64,000 bases of DNA, from positions 1 to 64,000 of the forward strand of contig JACJXH010000007.1 of the NCBI GenBank assembly GCA_020636745.1, in the 5' to 3' direction. The DNA comes from Lentimicrobiaceae bacterium (GTDB lineage: Bacteria > Bacteroidota > Bacteroidia > Bacteroidales > Lentimicrobiaceae). Positions 1 through 7,488 of the stretch are shown piece after piece. The first letter of the stretch is position 1; every line of letters begins with the position of its first letter. The notes under the pieces were generated by a model. That model saw only the letters and a list, made by a program, of their open reading frames with translations, ran no database searches and had not been told where the DNA came from. Both the position numbers and the translations under genes were made by a program.

Positions 1-2
1 TA

Positions 3-368
3 ACTGACCAGCTCACAGGAAAGGTACACGATTTGAAAGCCAATCCCGTGTATGCTTTCACCGCTGCCACTGGCGATGACCCCGGTCGTTTCCTGCTCTC
101 GTTTGGCAGTCTGGGCATTGAAGGGCCGCAAGCCGAAGATCAAATTCAGATTTATGCCTGTGCAGGCACCCTTTACCTGAATACCACCAGCCTTGCACCG
201 GCCATGGTGAAGGTTTACAATCTTACCGGACAGCTGGTGATGGAGGCGCAAACAGCCGGCCATACCCTTACAGCGCTTCCTGCGCAGGGGTTGAGCCAGG
301 GCATTTATGTGGTGAATGTAGTTGCAGACGACAGGGTAATGAGCCGCAAAGTGGCCATACGCCCGTAA
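3..368 (+). CDS. T9SS type A sorting-domain protein, C-terminal fragment
   Basis: The reading frame is open from the first bases of the window, so the gene starts upstream and only about 121 C-terminal residues are visible. The first stretch (TGKVHDLKANPVYAFTA, then GDDPGRFLLSF) matches the region that commonly precedes the sorting domain in Bacteroidota secreted proteins. The last 75 residues have the type A CTD layout: a strand ending in LYL, VKVYNLTGQLV, a GLSQGIYVVNV strand, and a basic C-terminus with a V-rich final strand. Such domains direct export through the type IX secretion system and are usually cleaved at the cell surface. The catalytic or adhesive part lies outside the window, so the function is unknown. 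The next gene begins within about 25 bases and is probably co-transcribed. Confidence 0.85.
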   Translation, partial: TDQLTGKVHDLKANPVYAFTAATGDDPGRFLLSFGSLGIEGPQAEDQIQIYACAGTLYLNTTSLAPAMVKVYNLTGQLVMEAQTAGHTLTALPAQGLSQGIYVVNVVADDRVMSRKVAIRP

Positions 369-393
369 GTTGAAAAAAGAAATAAGTGAATCG

Positions 394-657
394 ATGAAAA
401 TGACAGATAAAATGAAACAGATAGTCCATCATACCAAAGTTACACTGATCATGGCCTTGTTTACAGGCTGGAGTCTGGCCGGCATGGCTCAGGGGCCGCC
501 ACCACCTCCGGGCGGAGGCCATGGTCAGGAAACCAATCAGCCGGCCAACGGTGGTGGTGCTCCCATTGGTGGCGGTATCGCTCTTTTGCTGGGGATGGGT
601 GCCGCCTGGGGCGGACGTAAGGCATACCGGGCGAGCCGCTGCAAAGAACAGCAATAG
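394..657 (+). CDS. small Pro/Gly-rich membrane protein, PID-CTERM-like
   Basis: This is an 87-residue protein if the ATG at 394 is used; in-frame ATGs at 400 and 412 and a TTG at 370 are alternatives. It has an N-terminal hydrophobic signal ending in GMAQ, with likely cleavage before Gln. A low-complexity linker follows (PPPPPGGGHGQ and Gly/Asn repeats), then GGGAPIGGGIALLLGMGAAW, a glycine-zipper-like hydrophobic segment, and a basic tail (GRKAYRASR). A proline-isoleucine-glycine start, a short membrane segment and a basic tail are the layout of the small Bacteroidota proteins annotated as PID-CTERM sorting-domain proteins; here the Asp is replaced by Gly. It directly follows a T9SS cargo gene. 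Its function is unknown and the family assignment is tentative. Confidence 0.6.
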   Translation: MKMTDKMKQIVHHTKVTLIMALFTGWSLAGMAQGPPPPPGGGHGQETNQPANGGGAPIGGGIALLLGMGAAWGGRKAYRASRCKEQQ

Positions 658-691
658 AAAACAGCTCCTGGCGAACTCAGGTTCAGTAAAA

Positions 692-731
692 AAAAAGGGG
701 TAAAGGACAATGCTGTCCCTTACCCCTTTTT
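692..731. terminator. bidirectional intrinsic terminator
   Basis: An 18-base inverted repeat with one mismatch (left arm 692-709, right arm 714-731) is A-rich on its left flank and T-rich on its right. Read on the plus strand it ends the small membrane-protein transcript. Read on the minus strand it ends the exporter/two-component operon that finishes at 791. Confidence 0.8.
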
Positions 732-790
732 GTTGGGTTTTCAGAAGTTGATTTTAAAAAGCATTGGCCAATGACAATCCGCTGGCCTGA

Positions 791-1513
791 TCAGATAAAA
801 TTCTTGTCAATATACTCCTGAAAAGTGTCTTTATATTGTTCGCTTACCGGAATATACACTTTGCCAAAAACAATACGGCTTCGTTCGATGATTTCGATGC
901 GCTGCAGATTTACGATATAGGATCGGTGCACCCGCATAAACTGGGAGGCAGGCAGTTTTGATTCTACCTGTTTGAGGGAGGCCAGGGTCAGCACGGGCTT
1001 TTCAGTTCCGTGAAGATATACTTTGATATAATCCTTTAAACCTTCAATGTAAAGAATGTCGTTGAGGTTAATGCGCCTGACCTTGTAGTCTGACTTGATA
1101 AAAAGAAAGCCGTTGGCTGAATCGACCTCCTGCTGCTCATCAGGTGAATCTGTTTTCAGCCGTTTTCTTGCCCGGTTGGCCGAATCGAGAAATTCCTGGT
1201 AAGAGAAAGGTTTTAAAAGATAATCGACGGCATCGAGCCGGAAGCCTTCTACGGCATAGTTTGGGTAGGCTGTTGTAAATACAAAGAGGCTGTCGTTGTG
1301 ATGGATGCGGGCAAACTCTGTGCCCAGCAGATCGGGCATCTGAATGTCAAGAAAAATAAGGTCAGCAGGGTTTTGTTCCAGAAAATCCATGGCCGTCAGC
1401 GGGCTGTCGAAACTACCCAGATGTTCCAGAAATGGTGTTTGGATAATGTATCCTGTGATAAGCTGAAGAGCCAGAGGCTCATCATCAATGGCAATGGTTC
1501 TGAGGGTTTTCAT
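791..1513 (-). CDS. LytTR-family response regulator
   Basis: This 240-residue response regulator has a receiver domain (about 1-120) with an acidic pocket at D10-D11-E12, phospho-acceptor D56 in FLDIQMPD and conserved K101 in YLLKPF. A LytTR DNA-binding domain follows (about 135-240), with the typical ILYIEGLKDYIKVYL and FMRVHRSYIVNL strands. It is the usual partner of LytS-type kinases. Its start codon overlaps the kinase stop by four bases (ATGA), so the two are translationally coupled. It is the last gene of a six-gene operon and most likely senses stress or substrate for the MacAB-like exporter upstream; that target is an inference from position. Confidence 0.93.
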   Translation of the reverse strand: MKTLRTIAIDDEPLALQLITGYIIQTPFLEHLGSFDSPLTAMDFLEQNPADLIFLDIQMPDLLGTEFARIHHNDSLFVFTTAYPNYAVEGFRLDAVDYLLKPFSYQEFLDSANRARKRLKTDSPDEQQEVDSANGFLFIKSDYKVRRINLNDILYIEGLKDYIKVYLHGTEKPVLTLASLKQVESKLPASQFMRVHRSYIVNLQRIEIIERSRIVFGKVYIPVSEQYKDTFQEYIDKNFI

Positions 1514-2586
1514 GATTGTTTCAGTTGAATGCGAAGGTTCACTTCAAACTTTTCCGGGGTATTGCTGATGCTTAACGCGTGTGTGTCGGGGAATAAAAGG
1601 TTAAGCCGTTTGCGTATATTCTCCAGCCCGATGCCGGAATGAATATCGCCTTGTGTTGATTTTTTACTGAAATTGCTGTTGCTGCAGGTGAATGTGAGCG
1701 TTTCAGGGGCTGATTTCAGCGTAATCTGAACAAAAGAGTTGTCGCGGTAGCTGATGCCATGTTTGAAAGCATTTTCAATAAAGGAGATAAAAATCATGGG
1801 AGGTATCTGAATGTCGCCTTTATGAGGTCTGAAATCCACGCTGATGTTTACCTTTTCGTTCAGCCTCAGTCGCATCAAATCAATATAATGGTTCATAAAG
1901 CTGATTTCCTGGTCAAGGGTTGTGTTTGTTTGCTGCTCCGATTCGTAGAGCACATACCGCATCATTTTTGAGAGTTTCAGTACGGCATTTCCGGCCTCAG
2001 GGCTTCCCGATTCGGTGAGGGCGTAAATGTTGTTAAGGGTGTTAAAGAAAAAGTGGGGGCTCACCTGGCTTTTGAGCAATCCCAGTTCTGAGGCGAGTTT
2101 CTCCTTTTCCAGTTCCCGGTTCTGTTTCTCTTTTTCCGAATAGGCTCTGGTTAACCTCAGCCCAAGCGCAAAAATGGCAATCAGCACCGATATAAATGCA
2201 GCATTGAAATACCTTAACGAAGGTGGAGGGGCGTGAAACTGTATGCCTTCGCTGGCCAGTTTCTGTGTTATCAGGTCTATTTTCTGCCGAAGCAAGTCGT
2301 CAGGGAAAAGCCACTGACTGAGTAGTTCTGTTGCTCCCAGGAAAAAGAGGATAGATACCGAAACAGCCAGGTAAAATTCTGTTCTCCGGTTGTTCAGATA
2401 GAACCGGGGTACCAGGTACAGATAAGTGATGTAAAAAAGTAGCCCGCCGCTTAAAAGCCTGAGATAGTACCGGCCCTCAAAAAAGCCGGGCTGTTCGATA
2501 TTGCCCGACATCATGAACCAGGGCAGTGCAATAACCATTGCCCAAAAAGCAAGGTGAATAACAAGGATAAGTTTTGTGCCTTTCAT
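1510..2586 (-). CDS. LytS/YehU-type sensor histidine kinase
   Basis: The protein has 358 residues. Four predicted membrane helices (about 8-25, 43-62, 70-92 and 127-147) are followed by a coiled linker rich in Glu/Lys. The His_kinase family domain comes next, with phospho-acceptor H178 in LKSQVSPHFFFNTLNNIY. The ATP-binding domain has IPPMIFISFIENAFKHG (N box) and SGIGLENIRKRL (G box). There is no periplasmic sensor domain, so it probably senses a signal within the membrane. It sits 62 bases after the permease gene and overlaps the response regulator by four bases, forming a cognate two-component pair. Confidence 0.93.
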   Translation of the reverse strand: MKGTKLILVIHLAFWAMVIALPWFMMSGNIEQPGFFEGRYYLRLLSGGLLFYITYLYLVPRFYLNNRRTEFYLAVSVSILFFLGATELLSQWLFPDDLLRQKIDLITQKLASEGIQFHAPPPSLRYFNAAFISVLIAIFALGLRLTRAYSEKEKQNRELEKEKLASELGLLKSQVSPHFFFNTLNNIYALTESGSPEAGNAVLKLSKMMRYVLYESEQQTNTTLDQEISFMNHYIDLMRLRLNEKVNISVDFRPHKGDIQIPPMIFISFIENAFKHGISYRDNSFVQITLKSAPETLTFTCSNSNFSKKSTQGDIHSGIGLENIRKRLNLLFPDTHALSISNTPEKFEVNLRIQLKQS

Positions 2587-2648
2587 AAACCGGATTTATA
2601 TTCAAATGTACTGTTTTTCCAGTTGATTTTTGTGGAGGTTTCAGTGCG

Positions 2649-3869
2649 TTACTCAAATCTGAGGGCATCAATGGGGTTGAGGTTGGCTGCTTTGCGGGCC
2701 GGATACCATCCAAAGAAAATCCCGATGGCCGTGCACACCAGAAATGACATCACTACAGCAATGGGCATAACAGCAATGGGCCAGCCAGTAATTTGGCCTA
2801 TAACGGATGAGGCTGTAATTCCCAGCAATATGCCAAAAATACCGCCGATAACGCTCAGAAAAGTGCTTTCAATCAGAAACTGCATCAATATATCCAGCCC
2901 GCGGCCGCCAATGCTCATGCGCAGGCCTATTTCACGGGTGCGCTCGGTTACGGAGACATACATAATATTCATAATGCCTATACCGCCAACCAGCAGTGAT
3001 ATAGCTGCAATGGCACCAAGCAGGGTGGTAAGAATGTTGCTGATAGAGCTGAAAGTGCTTACGAGTTCGGCTTGTGTACGGATTTGAAAATCATCTTCCC
3101 CGCCATCAGCGATTTTGTGCGACAGCCGCATAGCTGCCGTAATTTCTTCTACAGCCTGTGTGGTGGCATCTTCGTTGATGGCTGAGCAAATAATGGCATT
3201 CAGGTGAGTGATGGCCATGATGCGTTTCTGAACGGTGGTATAAGGGCCAATCAACAAGTCATCCTGATCCATGCCAAAGGTGTTTTCGCCTTTTTCTTTT
3301 AGCAGGCCAATCACTTTTACCGGTATGTTTTTAAACCTGATGGTTTGCCCAACCGGGTCAATGTCAGTACCAAAAAGGTTGTCGGCTACGGTTTGCCCCA
3401 TCAGGCATACCTTAGCTGCCGAAGCAACCTCCTGCTCAGTAAACATTCTGCCCGATTTGATTTCAATCTTTTTAATGTCGGGGTAATTTACATCGCCACC
3501 GTAAAAAGTGGTGGGCCAGTTGTTGCCGTTGGCTACTACTTGTCCGCTTCCCCTGACTTCGGGCGAAATGTATTGCAACGATGGGCTGTCAAGCTGAATG
3601 GCTTTTACATCTTTCAGGTCAAGGGCTTTGGATGCGCTGTTCCCTTGTTGTACGCCGCCAAATGATTGTGTTCCGGGCATCACCATGACCAGGTTTGAGC
3701 CCATGCTGCTGATTTGGTCCTGAATACTTTTTTTAGAACCTTCGCCTATGGCCAGCATGGCTATGACCGATGCAACACCAATAATAACCCCCAGCATGGT
3801 CAGGAATGCCCTGAACTTATTCCGGAGCAAGGCGTTGAGAGCGATTTTCGATAAATTTGATATGTTCAT
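2649..3869 (-). CDS. MacB-type ABC transporter permease
   Basis: A 406-residue protein from the ATG at 3869; an upstream in-frame TTG at 3896 is less likely. It has the MacB/FtsX layout: an N-terminal helix (LGVIIGVASVIAMLAIGEGS), a periplasmic MacB_PCD domain (about 45-260), then three C-terminal helices with TTLLGAIAAISLLVGGIGIMNIM, the ERTREIGLR coupling motif and a final DALRFE. MacB-type permeases do not carry substrate through the membrane. They drive a tripartite pump by mechanotransmission. Here the ATPase is a separate gene immediately upstream, unlike the fused E. coli MacB. Substrate is unknown; macrolides, peptides or lipids are typical of the family. Confidence 0.92.
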   Translation of the reverse strand: MNISNLSKIALNALLRNKFRAFLTMLGVIIGVASVIAMLAIGEGSKKSIQDQISSMGSNLVMVMPGTQSFGGVQQGNSASKALDLKDVKAIQLDSPSLQYISPEVRGSGQVVANGNNWPTTFYGGDVNYPDIKKIEIKSGRMFTEQEVASAAKVCLMGQTVADNLFGTDIDPVGQTIRFKNIPVKVIGLLKEKGENTFGMDQDDLLIGPYTTVQKRIMAITHLNAIICSAINEDATTQAVEEITAAMRLSHKIADGGEDDFQIRTQAELVSTFSSISNILTTLLGAIAAISLLVGGIGIMNIMYVSVTERTREIGLRMSIGGRGLDILMQFLIESTFLSVIGGIFGILLGITASSVIGQITGWPIAVMPIAVVMSFLVCTAIGIFFGWYPARKAANLNPIDALRFE

Positions 3870-3958
3870 GGGTTTATTATCAAAGTCTAAATTCAAAGAT
3901 TTGTGCAGACATTCGTGATAGAATTGCGGGAAATGAAATGTATCATCTCCTTCTGCGG

Positions 3959-4705
3959 CTAGTCATCTGTTTCAGCGGGCATGGCCATCAGCATTTCCCT
4001 GGCAGAGCCACGCTGGCTGACCATTTCACGTTTTACAATATTTCCGTCTCTGAAGTGCACATTGCGCGATGTAAATCCGGCAATTTCGGGTTCATGGGTC
4101 ACAAAAACAATGGTTTTGCCCTTTTCATTTAACTCCTGAAACAATGCCATAATTTCGTAGGTTGTGCGTGTGTCTAAGTTTCCGGTGGCTTCGTCGGCCA
4201 GTATGACTACGGGGTCGTTTACCAGTGAGCGGGCAATGGCCACGCGCTGTTGCTGTCCGCCCGATAGCTGATTGGGCATATGGTGCATCCTGTCGGCCAG
4301 CCCTACAGCTTCAAGTGCAGCAGAGGCTCTTTCCCTGCGCTCGCGGGGTTTTACGGTGTTGTTGTAGAATAAGGGCAGTTCCACATTCTCAAGCGCCGAT
4401 GTTCTGGGTAACAGGTTGTAGGATTGGAAAACAAAACCGAGTTTCAGGTTGCGCAGGCGGGCCAGTTCGTTTTTGTTCAGGCTGCTGATGTCTACATTGT
4501 CGAGCAGATAGCTTCCTTCAGTGGGTTTATCGAGGCAGCCCAGAATATTGAGCATGGTTGATTTACCGCTTCCGCTTGTGCCCATAATGGCTACAAACTC
4601 GCCTTCACTGATGGTGAGATCAACACCCCGCAAGGCATGTACCGTCACTTCACCAACATGAAAATCCTTTTTTAATGCGTTGACACTGATGATATTTCGT
4701 TTCAT
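3959..4705 (-). CDS. MacB/LolD-type ABC transporter ATP-binding protein
   Basis: The ATPase subunit of the exporter, 248 residues from the ATG at 4705; an ATG at 4732, three bases after the adaptor stop, is also possible. Numbered from 4732 it shows Walker A GTSGSGKST (51-59), Q-loop FVFQSYNLLP, signature LSGGQQQR (156-163), Walker B VVILADE (175-181), D-loop GNLD and the switch histidine in VFVTHEPE. These are the hallmarks of MacB/LolD-class ATPases. The gene lies between the adaptor and permease genes in the same operon, so the three form an inner-membrane exporter complex. Confidence 0.94.
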   Translation of the reverse strand: MKRNIISVNALKKDFHVGEVTVHALRGVDLTISEGEFVAIMGTSGSGKSTMLNILGCLDKPTEGSYLLDNVDISSLNKNELARLRNLKLGFVFQSYNLLPRTSALENVELPLFYNNTVKPRERRERASAALEAVGLADRMHHMPNQLSGGQQQRVAIARSLVNDPVVILADEATGNLDTRTTYEIMALFQELNEKGKTIVFVTHEPEIAGFTSRNVHFRDGNIVKREMVSQRGSAREMLMAMPAETDD

Positions 4706-4734
4706 GATCAATGGATTTAAGTATGGAGCCATGT

Positions 4735-5922
4735 TTATGGCTGCGGCGGTTTTTGATTCGATTTTCCAGGTCTTTTGGGTATAAAGGGACTTGATGCGGT
4801 TTTAGCCTGTTTGTCAGATATTTCTGCTACTTTAACTGCTAGCACAACATCTTCACCTTCGGTTAACCCGGCGCGGATCTCAACAAAGCTGCCATCTGAA
4901 ACTCCTGTTTCAATTGTACGTGGTTCCATTCGGTTGCCGTCGTAAACCCATACATGGGGGCCTTTTATCGGTTTATGTGGTGGTGTGGAATCTGTGAGCT
5001 GAACATTTTCATCCGGATTAAATTTTGTGGCTTTTACCGGAATGATTAAAATGTTGTCGGCTTCTGACATAAATATGGTTACACTGGCTGTCATGCCGGG
5101 CATAAGTTTTTTTTCAGGATTAGGGGCGTTGATTACAACCGTGTAAGTCACAACATTTGATGTAATTACAGGCTGTAATCTGATTTCAGTTACGGTGCCT
5201 GAAAAAGTTTCGCCAGGGAAGGCATCCACGGTAAATTCAACCCTTTGGTCAAGCTTTATTTGTCCGATATCAGCTTCATCAACATTGGCCTGTACTTCCA
5301 TGCGGGTAAGGTCGTTGGCAATGGTAAATAGTGTGGGTGTGTTAAAGCTGGCTGCCACTGTTTGCCCTTCGTCAACCGCCCGGTTAAGGATAACCCCGTC
5401 GATGGGTGAATAGATGGATGCATAGTTGAGGTTTACCTGGTTTCGCTGCATCGATGCTTTGGCATTGGCAACATTGGCCATGGCGCGCTTGTAATTGTAT
5501 TCCACCTGGTCGAAATCGGCCTGTGCCATCAGGTTTTTATCATACAGGGCTTTCATGCGCTGGTAATTGTTTTTCTGATATGCCAGGTCGGCTTCTGCAT
5601 CCATCAGGGTGGCTTTGCTCTGATCGAGGCTGGCACGAAGCATGGTTTCGTCGAGTTGAGCAAGCAGTTGGCCTTTTTTTACAACTGAGTTAAAATCAGC
5701 AAACAGTTTTTGTATTACGCCGGAAACCTGCGTGCCCACTTCTACTGTTGTAATGGCTTCAATGGTGCCGGTTGCCGTCACCGTTTTGCTTATACTGCCT
5801 ATCCGGACTTTTGCAGTGCTGGTGGTATAAGCCTGTTTTTTAGCTCCGCAGCTAAAGAACACTGCTGCTGATAACCCGGCAAGAAGAATGCCAATTCCGA
5901 TAATTTTTGTAGTCCGTGTCAT
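4735..5922 (-). CDS. MacA-like periplasmic adaptor lipoprotein
   Basis: This is a 395-residue membrane fusion protein. A short hydrophobic N-terminus ends in VFFSCG, a probable lipobox with acylated C25. Then come a barrel-sandwich/lipoyl half (VGTQVSGVIQKLFADFNSVVKKGQLLAQLD), an alpha-hairpin (about 100-165), the second lipoyl half (IYSPIDGVILNRAVDEGQTV) and beta-barrel domains. A proline/lysine-rich tail ends the protein. It bridges the MacB-like permease and the TolC-like channel encoded on either side. The gene lies 130 bases after tolC and its stop touches the start of the ATPase gene. Confidence 0.92.
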   Translation of the reverse strand: MTRTTKIIGIGILLAGLSAAVFFSCGAKKQAYTTSTAKVRIGSISKTVTATGTIEAITTVEVGTQVSGVIQKLFADFNSVVKKGQLLAQLDETMLRASLDQSKATLMDAEADLAYQKNNYQRMKALYDKNLMAQADFDQVEYNYKRAMANVANAKASMQRNQVNLNYASIYSPIDGVILNRAVDEGQTVAASFNTPTLFTIANDLTRMEVQANVDEADIGQIKLDQRVEFTVDAFPGETFSGTVTEIRLQPVITSNVVTYTVVINAPNPEKKLMPGMTASVTIFMSEADNILIIPVKATKFNPDENVQLTDSTPPHKPIKGPHVWVYDGNRMEPRTIETGVSDGSFVEIRAGLTEGEDVVLAVKVAEISDKQAKTASSPFIPKRPGKSNQKPPQP

Positions 5923-6052
5923 TTTATGATTGTTGGGTTTGTTTTTTTAAAGAAAGACCTCTGAGGCTATGTTATTACAGTTTGTAGTCCGGTTTCAGTT
6001 TTTCAGGTAGTTTATTTTATGGCTTTCAGAGGTCTTGTGGGGTTTACTCAGG

Positions 6053-7378
6053 TTATAATTCCAATGGTTTGCCCTGGTAAAAATCAAGTACTTTGTAGTT
6101 GAATATCAGGTTATAACGAGCCTGTAGCAGTTTGCTTTCAGCATTTATCAGGTTGGTTTTTTCGTAGAGGAAGTCTACCGAGTTGATGACTCCCTGCTGA
6201 AAGCGTTCGGTGGTAACCTGAAACGATTCAGCTGTTGCAGTATATTGTTCGTTGCTGGCATCATACTCATTTTCGGCCGATAGTACATTTGCCCATGCTG
6301 TTTCAACCGATTTGCGCAACTGGTTGCGGATATTCTGTTCGTTTATTTCGGCAGAAGTCTGATTTATTTTTGCCAGTGACACTTGCGAGCGCACCTGTTT
6401 CTGCTGGAAAATGGGCATGGAAAGGGTAAGGCCCAGGGTGGGTGTAAGATTATGGTCAAGTTGCGAGGCAAATTTCAGACTTTCGGCCAGGCTGTTATAG
6501 CCTGAGCTAAGCCCTGCATTCAGGCTGAGCTGAGGGAAATAACCGGCTTTGGCTATTTCCATATCATAAGCAGATATTTGCTTTTGCAGGGCCGCACTTT
6601 TTATTTGTGGCTTGATTTCAAGCGCTGTTGCGTAAATTTTATCTGCTGATGATACGTTTAATTGTTTGCCCGTTTGCGAAAAGTCGGGTTTTTCAATGGC
6701 AAAGGAGTCATTTACCGGGATTTCCATTATTTGCATCAGGTTAAGCCGGCTTAGCTGAAGTTGCTTGACTGCATTGGCAACCAGTAGCTTTTCATTGGCT
6801 TCCTGCGCTTTTACCTGGAGATAATCGGCTTTTGAGATGATGCGTAATGCCATCCGTTCACCGGCCAGTGCAAGTTGCTGTTGGGTTGATAATAGCTGAT
6901 TGTTGCTGTTTTGGAGTTGCTCTTCGGCGTACAATACCTGAAGATAGTAATCCAGCACCTGCAGGCTGATGTTTTCACGCGAGGCCTCTGTGTCAAACGT
7001 TGAAGCATTATATTCAAGCTGTGATTGCCTGATGCTGCTGCTGGTGCGAAATCCGTTGAACAGATTCAGATTTGAACTGAGCGAAAGGTTGGTGTTGTTG
7101 TAATCGTTGAAATCATATCCGCCCTCTGCATTTTGCTGGTCCGACCAGGAAAAATTCTGCCGGACCGAAGCGTCAAGTGTAGGGAAACGTGATGCCCGCG
7201 CTTGTTCCTTGTTTACCTGTTTGATTTCAGAGGTCAGCACAGTTTGCCTTACCTGAAGGTTGTGCTCAAGCGCAGTGTGAATACAATCGCTGAGCGTCCA
7301 GACTTCGGACTGTGCAAATGCAGGTCCGCTGAAGAAAATTATAAGCAGGGAAGAGAATAGAATTCGTCTGATTTTCAT
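6053..7378 (-). CDS. TolC-family outer-membrane efflux channel
   Basis: The protein has 441 residues with a clear signal peptide cleaved near FAQ-S. Two OEP repeats follow, each beginning with a helix of the type WTLSDCIHTALEHNLQVRQ, with long coiled helices rich in Gln/Asn/Ala and YNLIFNYKVLDFYQG at the end. It is the outer-membrane exit duct of a tripartite exporter. It is first in the six-gene operon (channel, adaptor, ATPase, permease, kinase, regulator), and a good -7/-33 promoter lies just upstream, so the whole system can be switched on together and autoregulated by its own two-component system. Confidence 0.92.
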   Translation of the reverse strand: MKIRRILFSSLLIIFFSGPAFAQSEVWTLSDCIHTALEHNLQVRQTVLTSEIKQVNKEQARASRFPTLDASVRQNFSWSDQQNAEGGYDFNDYNNTNLSLSSNLNLFNGFRTSSSIRQSQLEYNASTFDTEASRENISLQVLDYYLQVLYAEEQLQNSNNQLLSTQQQLALAGERMALRIISKADYLQVKAQEANEKLLVANAVKQLQLSRLNLMQIMEIPVNDSFAIEKPDFSQTGKQLNVSSADKIYATALEIKPQIKSAALQKQISAYDMEIAKAGYFPQLSLNAGLSSGYNSLAESLKFASQLDHNLTPTLGLTLSMPIFQQKQVRSQVSLAKINQTSAEINEQNIRNQLRKSVETAWANVLSAENEYDASNEQYTATAESFQVTTERFQQGVINSVDFLYEKTNLINAESKLLQARYNLIFNYKVLDFYQGKPLEL

Positions 7379-7398
7379 TGTTATCCGGTTTGATGCAG

Positions 7399-7406
7399 CA
7401 AAACTA
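7399..7406 (-). promoter_or_regulatory. TAnnTTTG promoter of the exporter operon
   Basis: Minus-strand TAGTTTTG, with a T-rich -33-like element about 19 bases further upstream. The predicted transcript start is near 7394, about 16 bases before the tolC start codon. Confidence 0.6.
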
Positions 7407-7488
7407 TGGTGCGCTGAACCGGAATGAAAATCTTTTAGACTAATGGGGCTTATTTACCGACCAAATACAAGAAATACCCATCTTAAAA

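Noticed and set aside
268..654. 128-codon minus-strand open frame opposite the small membrane protein
   Set aside because: It is Cys/His/Pro-rich with no family likeness and is opposite two better-supported plus-strand genes.
2554..3087. 177-codon plus-strand frame inside the permease gene
   Set aside because: It mirrors the minus-strand permease codons and has a compositional bias typical of antisense frames.
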